From positions 372,001 to 436,000 of the forward strand of contig CAVTFQ010000002.1 of NCBI GenBank assembly GCA_963734055.1: 64,000 nt of DNA. Direction: 5' to 3'. Position 1 is the stretch's first letter. The number at the start of each line of letters is the position of its first letter. The translations under genes were made by a program, and so were the position numbers. The notes below the pieces were generated by a model. It had not been told where the DNA came from, did no database searches, and saw only the letters and a program-made list of their open reading frames with translations. The stretch is from CAIWHR01 sp963734055 (GTDB taxonomy: Bacteria > Pseudomonadota > Gammaproteobacteria > Burkholderiales > Casimicrobiaceae). Shown here one piece after another: positions 1 through 8,580 of the stretch.

Positions 1-128
1 AGTCGACGGACCCGCGCGCGTCCGCACTCAAGGCTGCGATGCAGGACGCGCGCCGGCGGCACAAGCGGTACGTCGAGCAGCACGGCGAAGACATGCCCGA
101 GATCCGCGACTGGCGCTGGCCGGGCTGA
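1..128 (+). CDS. Phosphoketolase, C-terminal end (5' truncated by window)
   Basis: Only the last 41 codons are present, read in frame from base 3 to a TGA at 126-128. The tail closes with HGEDMPEIRDWRWPG. As I recall the family, this matches the C-terminus of xylulose-5-phosphate/fructose-6-phosphate phosphoketolases, which end in an HG-D-PEI--W-W pattern. The enzyme is a thiamine-diphosphate lyase that splits sugar phosphates into acetyl phosphate and an aldose phosphate. No catalytic residues lie in this fragment, so the call rests on the tail alone. The next gene starts 273 bases downstream. I see nothing definite in that gap apart from the Shine-Dalgarno sequence of the following gene. 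Confidence 0.7.
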   Translation, partial: STDPRASALKAAMQDARRRHKRYVEQHGEDMPEIRDWRWPG

Positions 129-401
129 CGCCGCGGCCCGCGCCGCGCCATCGAATCAACCAATCCGCTTGACGAACCCGCTGCTGCGGAAGTTCGCCTG
201 CTCCGCCGCGCCCGGCTCGCCGGCGCATCGACCCACCGCGTCCGACCGCAACGAACGCGACCTGCTGCGACCGAATGTCGCAGCCTTGCTGCGGCGCAGC
301 ACAGACCGGGGTTGAGCGCCATCAATGCGGCGCCCGGCCAACGGGTGAGAATCAAAACCAGGTTTTGCGGTTGCGCGGCTCATTGGACGCAGGAGGACAT
401 C

Positions 402-1814
402 ATGGACATGGCCACTACCCGAATCGAGAAGGATTTCCTGGGCGAAAAGCAGCTGCCCGACACCGCGTACTACGGCGTGCAGACGCTGCGCGGGAAGGAG
501 AATTTCCACATCACCGGCATCCCGATGTCGCTCGAGCCGAACTTCGTCAAGGCGTTCGGCTATGTCAAGAAGGCGGCGGCGCTGGCGAACCGCGATCTCG
601 GGGTGCTCGACGCGAAGGTCGCCGACGCGATCGCCGCCGCGTGCGACCGGCTGATCGCGGGCGAGATGCGCGATCAGTTCGTGACCGACTTCATCCAGGG
701 CGGCGCCGGAACGTCGACGAACATGAACGCCAACGAGGTCATCGCGAACCTCGCGCTGGAAAAGCTCGGGCACAAGAAGGGCGAGTACCAGTACGTCAAT
801 CCGAACGACCACGTGAACTTCGGGCAGTCGACGAACGACGTCTACCCGACGGCGTTCCGCCTTGCGCTCGCGCTGCGGCTCTCGAGCTACATCGACGCGC
901 TGCGCCGGCTGCAGGATGCCTTCTACGCGAAGGCCAAGGAGTTCGACCGGGTGCTGAAGATGGGCCGCACCCACCTGCAGGATGCGGTGCCGATGTCGCT
1001 CGGCCAGGAATTCCACGGCTGGGGCACGACGATGGGCGAGGAAGTGCAGCGGATCAGCGAGGTGCGCCAGTTCCTGTTCGAGATCAACCTGGGCGCGACG
1101 GCGATCGGCACCACGGTGACCGCCGCGCCGGGCTACCCGGAGCTCGCGACCAAGTACCTCTCCGAGCTCACCGGATTCAAGTTCATTCTCGCGGGCGACC
1201 TGATCGAGGCGACCTCCGACACCGGCGCCTACGTGCTCCTGTCGGGCGTGCTGAAGCGCACTTCGGCCAAGCTCACCAAGATCTGCAACGACATCCGGCT
1301 GCTGGCGTCGGGTCCGCGCTGCGGTTTCAACGAGATCAACCTGCCGCAGATGCAGCCGGGCAGCTCGATCATGCCGGGCAAGGTGAATCCGGTGATACCG
1401 GAGGTCGTGAACCAGGTCGGCTTCCTCGTGATCGGCCTCGACCTCACGGTGACGCTCGCGGCGTCCGCGGGCCAACTGCAGCTCAACGTGATGGAGCCCG
1501 TGATCACGTTCGCGCTGTTCACGTCGATCGCGACGATGGAAAACGCGGTCAACAGCCTGTGCGTCAACTGCGTGCAGGGCATCACCGCCAACGCCGATCG
1601 CACCCGTGACATGGTGCTGAACTCGCTCGGCATCGTGACGGTGCTGAAGCCGTCGCTCGGCTACAAGAAGTGCGCGGAGATCGCGCGCGAGGGCTACGAG
1701 ACCGGCAAGCCGCTGCACGACATCGTGGTCAAGGAACGCAAGCTCTTGACGCAGGAGAAGTGGGACGAGGTGTTCTCGTTCGAGAACCTCATCAGCCCGA
1801 AATTCGAGCAGTGA
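402..1814 (+). CDS. aspA: Aspartate ammonia-lyase (aspartase)
   Basis: Reversibly deaminates L-aspartate to fumarate and ammonia in the cytoplasm. The protein is 470 aa, the usual aspartase length. It carries the fumarase/aspartase superfamily signature GSSIMPGKVNP (G320-P329), the GRTHLQDA segment near residue 190 and the substrate-loop region NVMEPVI. The N-terminus (RIEKDFLGEKQLPDTAYYGV) looks like aspartase rather than class II fumarase. I chose the start at 402 because AGGAGG (391-396) sits 5 nt upstream; the frame stays open 90 bases further but has no such site. A Dcu-type C4-dicarboxylate carrier follows after 53 nt, the classic aspA-dcu pairing in which aspartate is imported and fumarate or succinate exported. 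Confidence 0.93.
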   Translation: MDMATTRIEKDFLGEKQLPDTAYYGVQTLRGKENFHITGIPMSLEPNFVKAFGYVKKAAALANRDLGVLDAKVADAIAAACDRLIAGEMRDQFVTDFIQGGAGTSTNMNANEVIANLALEKLGHKKGEYQYVNPNDHVNFGQSTNDVYPTAFRLALALRLSSYIDALRRLQDAFYAKAKEFDRVLKMGRTHLQDAVPMSLGQEFHGWGTTMGEEVQRISEVRQFLFEINLGATAIGTTVTAAPGYPELATKYLSELTGFKFILAGDLIEATSDTGAYVLLSGVLKRTSAKLTKICNDIRLLASGPRCGFNEINLPQMQPGSSIMPGKVNPVIPEVVNQVGFLVIGLDLTVTLAASAGQLQLNVMEPVITFALFTSIATMENAVNSLCVNCVQGITANADRTRDMVLNSLGIVTVLKPSLGYKKCAEIAREGYETGKPLHDIVVKERKLLTQEKWDEVFSFENLISPKFEQ

Positions 1815-1867
1815 GGCCGGGCAGGCGCGGCTGAGTCCTCGGGACTCGGCCGCGTGGGAGCCATCCA

Positions 1868-3193
1868 ATGACACTGGCAATCGTTCTGCAATTCGTCGTC
1901 GTGCTCGCCGCGATCTGGATGGGCGCGCGCTATTCGGGCGTCGGCCTGGGCCTGTGGGGCGCGGTCGGTCTGCTCGTGCTCGTCGTCGCCTTCGGCGTCA
2001 ATCCGACCTCGCCGCCGATCGACGTCATGCTGATCATCCTGGCGGTGATCATGGCCGCCTCGGTGATGGACGCGGCGGGCGGCATCGATTTCCTGGTGCG
2101 GATCGCCGAGCGGATCATCCGCGCGAATCCGAAGTACGTGACGATCGTCGCGCCGCTCACCACGTGGAGCTTCACCTTCCTCGCAGGCACCGGGCACATC
2201 GTGTACCCGCTCCTGCCCGTGATCTACGAGACCGCCCACCAGAGCGGCATCCGGCCGGAGCGGCCGATGGCAGTGGCGACGATCGCCTCGCAGCAGGCGA
2301 TCACGGCGAGTCCCGTCGCGGCGGCGACCGCGGCGATGATCGGCCTCTTCGCCGAGAAGGGCATGACGGACTGGGGCCTGCCGCAGATCCTGATGGTGTG
2401 CGTGCCGGCGACGCTCACCGGCGTGCTCGCGGCGGCGATCGTGTCGATGTTCATCGGCAAGGACCTGAAGGACGATCCTGAGTACCAGCGCCGGCTCGCG
2501 GCCGGCGAAATCCCGGCGCCCAAGGCGGCTGGCGAGCGGCCGGCGCTGAAGCCCGCCGCAAAGGCATCGGCATTCATCTTCCTGATCGGCGTCGCGCTGG
2601 TCGTGCTGTTCGGGTTCTTCCCGGGCCTGCGGACGCTGCCCGGCGCAAAGAGCGCGCTGCAGATGCCGATCGTGATCGAGATCGTGATGATGTCGGTCGC
2701 CGCATTGATGCTGCTGGCGACGAAGGTCAATGTCAACGACATTCCGAAGACGGCGACGCTCCGCGCCGGCGTCGTCGCGGTCATCGGCATCTTCGGGCTC
2801 GCGTGGCTCGGCGACAGCTTCATCGCGGCGCACAAGGACGTCATCGTGCCGGCGATCGGCGCGCAGGCGGACGCGCATCCGTGGACATTCGCGTTCGGGC
2901 TGTTCTTCGCCTCCGTGCTGCTCTACAGCCAGGCCGCGACGACCCGCGCGCTGATGCCGCTCGGCATCGCGCTCGGCATCCCGCCGCAGTTCCTGATCGC
3001 GATGTTTCCCTCGGTCAACGGCTACTTCTTCATCCCGACCTACGGCTCGCTGATCGCCGCGATCAACTTCGACCTGTCGGGCACGACGAAGATCGGCAAG
3101 TACGTTCTCAACCACTCGTTCATGATCCCGGGGATCGTGGCCACCGCCGTGGCGGTGATCACGGGCCTGTTCCTTGCGAGGATCATGTTCTGA
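1868..3193 (+). CDS. Anaerobic C4-dicarboxylate transporter, Dcu (DcuA/DcuB) family
   Basis: Inner-membrane carrier, 441 aa, with about ten to twelve hydrophobic segments across its length. It resembles DcuA/DcuB throughout: an N-terminal segment rich in Val/Leu/Ala, then DAAGGIDFLVRIAERIIR, then the segment TFLAGTGHIVYPLLPVIYE. Family members exchange aspartate, fumarate, malate and succinate. Placement 53 nt after aspA supports aspartate uptake coupled to fumarate or succinate release. DcuA and DcuB cannot be told apart from sequence alone here. ATG at 1868 begins a hydrophobic segment directly, as in the family, though no strong Shine-Dalgarno precedes it. Confidence 0.88.
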   Translation: MTLAIVLQFVVVLAAIWMGARYSGVGLGLWGAVGLLVLVVAFGVNPTSPPIDVMLIILAVIMAASVMDAAGGIDFLVRIAERIIRANPKYVTIVAPLTTWSFTFLAGTGHIVYPLLPVIYETAHQSGIRPERPMAVATIASQQAITASPVAAATAAMIGLFAEKGMTDWGLPQILMVCVPATLTGVLAAAIVSMFIGKDLKDDPEYQRRLAAGEIPAPKAAGERPALKPAAKASAFIFLIGVALVVLFGFFPGLRTLPGAKSALQMPIVIEIVMMSVAALMLLATKVNVNDIPKTATLRAGVVAVIGIFGLAWLGDSFIAAHKDVIVPAIGAQADAHPWTFAFGLFFASVLLYSQAATTRALMPLGIALGIPPQFLIAMFPSVNGYFFIPTYGSLIAAINFDLSGTTKIGKYVLNHSFMIPGIVATAVAVITGLFLARIMF

Positions 3194-3229
3194 TCGAGCG
3201 GCGCGGGCGACAGGCGTTGGGGCCCTGAC

Positions 3230-4303
3230 ATGACGAAGCTGAAGATCTGCGTGGTAGGGGCGGGTTCGATCGGCGGGCACCTCGCGGTGCTGTTCGCGAC
3301 GGTCGGGCACGACGTCACGGTGATCGCGCGCGGGGCGCACCTCGCCGCGATCCGGAACAACGGGCTGCGGCTCATTCTCGACGACGGGAGCGAGCATCTG
3401 GTCCGGCACATGCATGCGACGGAGAACATCCGCTCGGTGGGTCCACAGGACCTGGTCGTTCTCGCCGTGAAGGCCAATCAGGTCGAGCCGCTCATCGATG
3501 ACGTGACCGCGCTGTTCCACGACGAGACAGTGCTCGTTCCGATGCAGAACGGCATCCCGTGGTGGTATTTCCAGCGGCACGGGGGTGCGCACGAGGGCTA
3601 TTGCGTACGGGCGGTCGACCCGCACGGACGGATCATGGACACGATCGACCCGCAGCGCATCGTCGGCTGCGTGGTGTACCCGGCCGCAGGCATCGTCGCG
3701 CCCGGCGTGGTGAAGCACATCGAGGGAAACCGCTATCCGCTGGGCGAGCTCGACGGAAGGACGACGGAACGCATCACGCGAATCGCGGAGGCGTTCGCCG
3801 CGGCGGGCCTCAAGTCGCCGATCCTTGACAACATTCGCAGCGAAATCTGGCTCAAGCTCTGGGGCAACCTGACCTTCAATCCGATCAGCGCGCTCACGCA
3901 TTCGACGCTCGTGGACCTATGCCAGTATCCCCTCACGCGCACGCTGGCGCAGCGGATGATGGGCGAAGCGCAGGAAATCGGGGAGCGACTCGGCATCAGG
4001 TTCCGGGTCGACATCGAGAAGCGCATCGCGGGAGCGGAGAAGGTCGGCAAGCACAAGACGTCGATGCTGCAGGACATCGAGGGAGGCCGCGAGCCCGAGG
4101 TCGACGCGCTCGTAGGGTCCGTCATCGAGCTGGGCCGGCTGACCGGCGTGGCGACACCGCATATCGACGCCGTCTACGCGCTGGTCAAGCTGCTCGGGCA
4201 CACCGTCGCCGCGGAAAGGCTCTGCGTCCGCGCGATGACGAAGGAAGCGCTGGACCGCGCGATGCACGGGGTGGTCGCGGGCGACGCCCCGGTCCCCGGC
4301 TGA
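3230..4303 (+). CDS. 2-dehydropantoate 2-reductase family protein (ApbA/PanE-like)
   Basis: NADPH-dependent ketopantoate-reductase fold. The N-terminal Rossmann motif is CVVGAGSIGGHLAVLFA (residues about 6-22). A VLAVKANQ segment follows around residue 78 and VPMQNGIPWW near 105. The C-terminal helical domain contains KLWGNLTFNPISALT, whose Asn/Ser residues match the family's substrate site. At 357 aa it is somewhat longer than E. coli PanE (about 300 aa), as in the oxidoreductase branch of the family that is not proven to make pantothenate. It follows the Dcu gene by 36 nt and is probably co-transcribed. The substrate is therefore uncertain; a hydroxy/keto-acid reductase serving C4-acid metabolism is equally possible. 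Confidence 0.82.
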   Translation: MTKLKICVVGAGSIGGHLAVLFATVGHDVTVIARGAHLAAIRNNGLRLILDDGSEHLVRHMHATENIRSVGPQDLVVLAVKANQVEPLIDDVTALFHDETVLVPMQNGIPWWYFQRHGGAHEGYCVRAVDPHGRIMDTIDPQRIVGCVVYPAAGIVAPGVVKHIEGNRYPLGELDGRTTERITRIAEAFAAAGLKSPILDNIRSEIWLKLWGNLTFNPISALTHSTLVDLCQYPLTRTLAQRMMGEAQEIGERLGIRFRVDIEKRIAGAEKVGKHKTSMLQDIEGGREPEVDALVGSVIELGRLTGVATPHIDAVYALVKLLGHTVAAERLCVRAMTKEALDRAMHGVVAGDAPVPG

Positions 4304-4448
4304 CCGCGACGCAGCGATTGGACTCCCGTCGCGCGCGCGGCGTGCCCTTACCCGCGTCGGCCGAGCGGATTCCGCTTCCGACAAAGGGGCGTGCCTTCGC
4401 GCCCGCGTCCTGCTATCTTCCCGCTCCCCGGGCGTTCGACGAAGCCCG

Positions 4449-4469
4449 CCGGTGCCGTTCCGGCACCGG
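4449..4469 (+). terminator. 9-bp perfect hairpin between PanE-like gene and Asp-box gene
   Basis: Bases 4449-4457 and 4461-4469 form a perfect 9-bp GC-rich stem with a TTC loop. It ends 13 nt before the AGGAGG of the next gene. There is no U-tract, so it could end the upstream transcript weakly or be a 5'-leader hairpin of the secreted protein. Its structure is clear; its role is inferred. Confidence 0.4.
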
Positions 4470-4493
4470 ACTTTCAATATGTAGGAGGAAACG

Positions 4494-6230
4494 ATGATCG
4501 GGAACAAGCGCGAATTCGCGGCGATGGCGCTGCTGCCGAAGATCGGTGGGGTGGTATTGCTTGCAGCGGCCCTCGCCGCAGGAACGGCGTTGGCAGCGGG
4601 CGGCAACCGCTTCAAGGCATCGGGACCCGACATGGGCGCGGGCGAGGGCAGCGAGCTTCGCTCCCCGCTCGATTTCGAGGAGGAGGCCGCCGACAATCCA
4701 CAGCCGAACGCGCAGATCCTGTTCTCGCTCTGCCGCTTCGCGCCGCCTCCGGGGCCCTACGCTCCGCTCGCCTCGCCGGAGCACGACGCGATCGTCGGCG
4801 ACACGCAATTCGCCTTCGCCGACGGCACGACCTGCTACAACCCGCAAAACGAGCAGAACATCGTCTTCAACCCTGCCGACAGCAGGAACATCGTCACGTC
4901 GGCGAACGAGTACCGGATCAACGGCCACGTCGCCTACTACACGAAGGACGGCGGTACGAGCTGGCACAACGTCGTCATGCCGGGCTGGACCCGCGACACC
5001 GGCGGCGCCGGCATCTTCGGCCACCTCGACTCCTGCGGCGATCCGGTACTCGCGTTCAGCCCGGACGGCGCGCGCCTGTACTACTCGGGGCTCGTCTGCA
5101 ACTTCGACAAGTTCCCGCGCCAGATCTCCGGGATCGCCGTCGCGGTATCAACCGACGGCGGGGCGTCCTGGGATCCCCCCGTGATGGTGACCTCGGCCGC
5201 CACCGGCAACTTCTTCCAGGACAAGGAATGGATCGCGGTCGGCAACGACGGCACGGTTTACGTGACGTGGACCCGCTTCTACCAGGGCCCCAGGGGTCTC
5301 GGCTACCTCAAGTCGCCGATCGTGATGGCGAGCTCGAAGACGGGTGGCAAGTCGTGGTCGTCGGTGAAGCAGGTCTCGGACGACGCGCACCCGTACAACC
5401 AGGGCTCGCAGGTCGCGATGGCGCCCGACGGCGCGCTGTACGTCGCGTACGAAGGGGCGACGCCGGGTAGCGGCTACTCGCAGGACGCGCTCATCCTCGC
5501 GCGCTCGATGGACGGCGGGAAGAGCTTCACGAACACCGAGGTCGCGCGTGTCTACGACGACCTCGACTGCTATCCCATCCAGCTGCCCGGAGCGCAGGGA
5601 CGCCAGACGCTTTCGTACGAGCAGTTCCGGATCAACAGCTATCCGTCGATGTCGATCGACCGGTCGAACGGCCGGATCGCGATCGTCTGGGCGGATAACG
5701 AAGGTGTGGGGAACTGCGGCACCGGCGGCGCGAGCTTCAGCGGCACCACATCGAATCAGGTGAAGCTCGTCACGTCGCCGAACGGCACCACCTGGTCCGC
5801 CCCGATGAAGATCACGTCGAACGCGCCTGACAAGGTGTATCCGTCGGTCGCAGCCAACGCCGGGCGCATCGTCGTCGGGTTCTACACGCGCGAATACTCG
5901 CCGGCGCCGGCGGACGACCCTTCGTGCGGCATCATGGAGCTGGACACGACCTCGAACACCGTCGTGCCGCCGACCGACCCGGCGCGCGCCGCTGCGGCGG
6001 TCTGTCTCGACTGGGCGATTCGCTCCTCCGACGACAGCTTCATGACACAGACGCGAGTGACTCGGGAGTCGTCGAATCCGTACATTCTCTTTGCCGGGTC
6101 GTTCATCGGCGACTACACGGGCACCGCGATCGACAAGGACGGGAAGGCGGTCACCGTCTGGACCGACTTCCGCGGCAACCCGGGCGTGACGGCTCCGAAC
6201 CAGGACGTCGTGGTCGGAACGGGATTCTGA
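4494..6230 (+). CDS. Secreted Asp-box beta-propeller protein (sialidase-fold)
   Basis: A 578-aa exported protein. The N-terminal signal peptide has a positively charged start (NKR), a hydrophobic stretch and a likely cleavage after ALA near residue 35. The body has repeated Asp-box motifs of BNR/sialidase propellers: TKDGGTSWHNV, STDGGASWDPP, SSKTGGKSW and SMDGGKSF, which cap blades in neuraminidase-fold proteins. I see no clear sialidase FRIP motif or arginine triad, so the function may be binding rather than sialic-acid cleavage. Several Cys residues suggest disulphides in the periplasm or medium. AGGAGG at 4483-4488 fixes the ATG at 4494. The gene converges with DAHP synthase across a strong hairpin. 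Confidence 0.75.
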   Translation: MIGNKREFAAMALLPKIGGVVLLAAALAAGTALAAGGNRFKASGPDMGAGEGSELRSPLDFEEEAADNPQPNAQILFSLCRFAPPPGPYAPLASPEHDAIVGDTQFAFADGTTCYNPQNEQNIVFNPADSRNIVTSANEYRINGHVAYYTKDGGTSWHNVVMPGWTRDTGGAGIFGHLDSCGDPVLAFSPDGARLYYSGLVCNFDKFPRQISGIAVAVSTDGGASWDPPVMVTSAATGNFFQDKEWIAVGNDGTVYVTWTRFYQGPRGLGYLKSPIVMASSKTGGKSWSSVKQVSDDAHPYNQGSQVAMAPDGALYVAYEGATPGSGYSQDALILARSMDGGKSFTNTEVARVYDDLDCYPIQLPGAQGRQTLSYEQFRINSYPSMSIDRSNGRIAIVWADNEGVGNCGTGGASFSGTTSNQVKLVTSPNGTTWSAPMKITSNAPDKVYPSVAANAGRIVVGFYTREYSPAPADDPSCGIMELDTTSNTVVPPTDPARAAAAVCLDWAIRSSDDSFMTQTRVTRESSNPYILFAGSFIGDYTGTAIDKDGKAVTVWTDFRGNPGVTAPNQDVVVGTGF

Positions 6231-6234
6231 TCGG

Positions 6235-6269
6235 TTGCCCGCCGGCGCCGATGGGCGCCGGCGGGGCAA
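6235..6269. terminator. Bidirectional hairpin between convergent genes
   Basis: Fifteen paired bases with a single bulge (6235-6249 with 6254-6269) around a GATG loop. It starts 4 nt after the stop of the Asp-box gene and ends 47 nt before the stop of the oppositely oriented DAHP synthase. TTGCCC and GGGCAA ends make it usable from both strands. No long T-run is present, so it is a hairpin terminator by position and strength. Confidence 0.6.
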
Positions 6270-6316
6270 ACCCCCGCCCTCCCTCTCCCACCCGCGGGCG
6301 GCATCGGGTTCGGGAG

Positions 6317-7432
6317 TCAGCCGCGCCGCCGGCTCACCGCGTCGGACAGCGCGTCGAGCGCCTCGACCGTCTGCTCCCAGCCGAGGCACGGATCGGTGAT
6401 GCTGACCCCGTACGCGAGACGTGCGGGATCGTCGTGACCCGGCGCGAACTTCTGCGCGCCCGGCTGGAGGTGGCTCTCGATCATGACACCGAACACGCGA
6501 CGGCTTCCCGCCGCCACCTGGCGCGCGACGTCGGCGGCCACGACGAGCTGGCGCTCGTGCTGCTTGCCGCAGTTCGCGTGCGAGCAGTCGACCATCAGCA
6601 ACTGCGGGAGATGGGCGCGCTCGAGCACGGCGCAGGCCGCGGCGACGCTCGCCTCGTCGTAGTTCGGCGCGGCGCCGCCGCGGAGGATGATGTGGCAGTC
6701 GGGATTGCCGCGGGTGCGGACCATCGCGACCTGGCCGCTCTTGTGAACGCCGAGGAAGTGGTGCGGCCGCGAGGCGGCCTGGATCGCGTCGCACGCGATG
6801 CGCACGTTGCCGTCGGTGCCGTTCTTGAAGCCGATCGGCGCCGACGACCCCGAGGCGAGCTCGCGGTGCACCTGGCTCTCCGTCGTCCGCGCGCCGATCG
6901 CGCCCCACGCGATCAGGTCGCCCACGTACTGCGGCGAGATCGTGTCGAGGAGCTCGCTGCCCGACGGCACGCCGAGGCGGCCGAGGTCGATCAGGAGCTG
7001 CCGCGCGATCCGCAGCCCCTCGCTGATCCGGCAGCTCTCGTCCAGGTGCGGATCGTTGATCAGCCCCTTCCAGCCGACGGTCGTCCGCGGCTTCTCGAAA
7101 TAGACGCGCATCACGAGCTCGAGCGTGCCGTGGAGGCGGGTGCGCTCCGCCGCGAGCCTGTGCGCGTAGTCGAGAGCGGCGGCGGGATCGTGGATCGAGC
7201 AGGGGCCGACGATCACGAGGAGCCGGTCGTCCTTGCCGCGCAGGATGTCGCGGATGCGGCTGCGGGTCCCCGCGACCAGCGCTTCCACCGGCGTGTCCTG
7301 GATCGGAAAGAAGCGGATCAGGTGCTCGGGCGGGGGCAGGAGCACCATGTCGACGACGCGCTCGTCGTCGGTGCGCGACGTGCGGTCGTCGCGACGGACC
7401 TGGGTCGAGGCATCGCGCGGATTCGCTGGCAT
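6317..7432 (-). CDS. aroG: 3-deoxy-7-phosphoheptulonate (DAHP) synthase, class I
   Basis: Catalyses the first shikimate-pathway step, condensing phosphoenolpyruvate with erythrose 4-phosphate. The 371-aa length fits AroF/G/H. Visible family motifs are LLVIVGPCSIHDP, the FEKPRTTVGWKG segment, IGFKNGTDG and HIILRGG, plus MVDCSHANCGKQ, which holds the metal and PEP ligands. GVSITDPCLGWE closes the barrel. The ORF could extend 99 bases upstream, but the conserved family start corresponds to MPANPRDAS, so I place the ATG at 7432. No clear Shine-Dalgarno is visible there. The N-terminal arm that binds feedback amino acids is present, but which one cannot be told from sequence alone. Confidence 0.92.
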   Translation of the reverse strand: MPANPRDASTQVRRDDRTSRTDDERVVDMVLLPPPEHLIRFFPIQDTPVEALVAGTRSRIRDILRGKDDRLLVIVGPCSIHDPAAALDYAHRLAAERTRLHGTLELVMRVYFEKPRTTVGWKGLINDPHLDESCRISEGLRIARQLLIDLGRLGVPSGSELLDTISPQYVGDLIAWGAIGARTTESQVHRELASGSSAPIGFKNGTDGNVRIACDAIQAASRPHHFLGVHKSGQVAMVRTRGNPDCHIILRGGAAPNYDEASVAAACAVLERAHLPQLLMVDCSHANCGKQHERQLVVAADVARQVAAGSRRVFGVMIESHLQPGAQKFAPGHDDPARLAYGVSITDPCLGWEQTVEALDALSDAVSRRRG

Positions 7433-7523
7433 GGCGCGATTATGGCCGATCACGGCGTCGCGTTCGTTCGTAGCTCGATTCCGGTTACTGTCCAGCAACA
7501 GCATGCCGCGAGACGATCCCCAT

Positions 7524-7555
7524 TTGCGCAAGGCGCCCGCCTGTCGTCATAATAT
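7524..7555 (+). promoter_or_regulatory. Possible sigma70 promoter for the TTG-start gene
   Basis: TTGCGC (7524-7529), an 18-nt spacer and CATAAT (7548-7553) stand out in otherwise GC-rich DNA, 35 nt before the TTG start codon at 7589. Assigned by eye from consensus similarity only. Confidence 0.35.
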
Positions 7556-7588
7556 TCGAGTGTCGTCGGGGTTGAACGGGAGGCCGCC

Positions 7589-7915
7589 TTGCCGGCGCTG
7601 ATCGAATTGATGAACATCACCTTCGTTCACTCCGAGATCCAAGTCGTAGCGGGCGCCCCGCTCGTGTTCGTCGTCGAAATCGACGGCCGTCGCGTCGACG
7701 TTCGCATCGACTGGTCGACCATCCTAGCCGTGAGCGGCACCGCCGATGCGGATGCCGTTCGCAAGTTTGTGACGGAGAAGCGCGGCGGCATCGAAGGTGT
7801 CATCAGGGCGCACGTCCTGGCGCAAGGCGTTCCACTGAGCCGTGTACTCGTTCTCGGCCCGGGCGAGCTTGCCGGCGTGCAGGGAGAATCCACGGGGAAG
7901 ACTCCTCCAGCTTAG
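7589..7915 (+). CDS. Small cytoplasmic protein of unknown function, TTG start
   Basis: A 108-aa protein I do not firmly recognise. The segment LVFVVEIDGRRVDVRIDW followed by a helical stretch loosely recalls DUF1488-type small proteins, but I would not assign it. The start is decided by a ribosome-binding site: GGGAGG (7578-7583) lies 5 nt before the TTG at 7589, whereas the first ATG (7610) has none. There is no signal peptide or membrane segment, and the protein is acidic and soluble-looking. Its TAG stop (7913-7915) overlaps the TAA of the opposing SpoIIAA-like relic, so the two reading frames abut tail to tail. Confidence 0.6.
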   Translation: MPALIELMNITFVHSEIQVVAGAPLVFVVEIDGRRVDVRIDWSTILAVSGTADADAVRKFVTEKRGGIEGVIRAHVLAQGVPLSRVLVLGPGELAGVQGESTGKTPPA

Positions 7916-8141
7916 TCCGCGGCAATCCATTGCCGCGCCTCGGGCGCTTCGCTTGTGCCAAAGACTCGAATCTGGCCCGGCACCAGGAATCCAACTCCTA
8001 ATAGCAGCGAATCCGCGGGTGCCGCGCGATGACGTCGTTCACCCTGGGGATCAAGACCTCGTCGTAGTCGCGCTTGGTCACCCGTCCCTTCGCGCTTGCC
8101 GCGACCACGCCGTCCGGAAATCCTTCGAGCAATTCAATCAC
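7912..8141 (-). pseudogene. SpoIIAA-like (STAS-fold) gene with internal deletion
   Basis: Starts with GTG at 8141 behind a GAGGAG site. It reads VIELLEGFPDGVVAASAKG and continues DYDEVLIPRVNDVIARHPR, a clear N-terminal half of the roughly 120-aa SpoIIAA-like family. It then hits TAG at 7998-8000 after IRCY, where the family usually has a second aromatic residue. Immediately downstream, in another frame, GFLVPGQIRVF and EARQWIAAD end at TAA 7912-7914; this is the family's C-terminal strand and helix. About 40-50 middle residues are missing. I interpret this as a nonsense change plus an internal out-of-frame deletion that removed the core of the domain. A functional product is unlikely. Confidence 0.7.
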
Positions 8142-8274
8142 GGGCAGCTCCTCGAACCGGGACCATCGAAGAACCTTCGGCGGGCCAGAGGTGTCCACGA
8201 AGGCTGACGACAACGGGGACACCCGCGTCGACGGCTTCCCGCGGTCGTGATCCTCGACCGCCCGAAGGTGACCG

Positions 8275-8580
8275 CTATTGCGGGCGGGGCAAATGATGAT
8301 GCACGTAGTAGACGATACCGCCTGCCACCGCACCCACCGCTGCCCCGGTCGCCATGCCGGCAATGCCTGCCGGTTGGCTCAGCAGCACCGTTATCGAACA
8401 GGCAAAGAGCGCGCAGGCGCCAGGCGAGAGCCCAATGGCCGTGCCATAAGAAACCGCCAACACGAGCAATACGCCCACGCCGGCGGCGAACCCCGCTGCG
8501 CCACCCCAAAAGACGAACTTCAGCAGACGCCGCATCAGCATCGGAGGACTTTCTGCGACAGAAACCGTGGTTTCGGGCAT
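8275..8580 (-). CDS. Small Gly/Ala-rich membrane protein, unknown function
   Basis: About 101 aa from the ATG at 8580 (MPETTVSVAESPP), with a GGAAG site 8 nt upstream; the frame is open further but without a start signal. Two to three hydrophobic segments are evident: residues about 20-45, 50-68 and 70-90. The last is glycine-rich (GMATGAAVGAVAGGI), a glycine-zipper style often seen in small inner-membrane or lipoprotein-like proteins. The tail is His-rich (YYVHHHLPRPQ). I do not recognise the family. It lies alone between the SpoIIAA-like relic and the ABC permease genes. Confidence 0.5.
   Translation of the reverse strand: MPETTVSVAESPPMLMRRLLKFVFWGGAAGFAAGVGVLLVLAVSYGTAIGLSPGACALFACSITVLLSQPAGIAGMATGAAVGAVAGGIVYYVHHHLPRPQ

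Noticed and set aside
1694..3901. A 735-codon open frame on the minus strand, antisense to the Dcu and PanE-like genes
   Set aside because: Arg/Asp/His-rich shadow coding typical of GC-rich DNA; the plus strand has recognised families.
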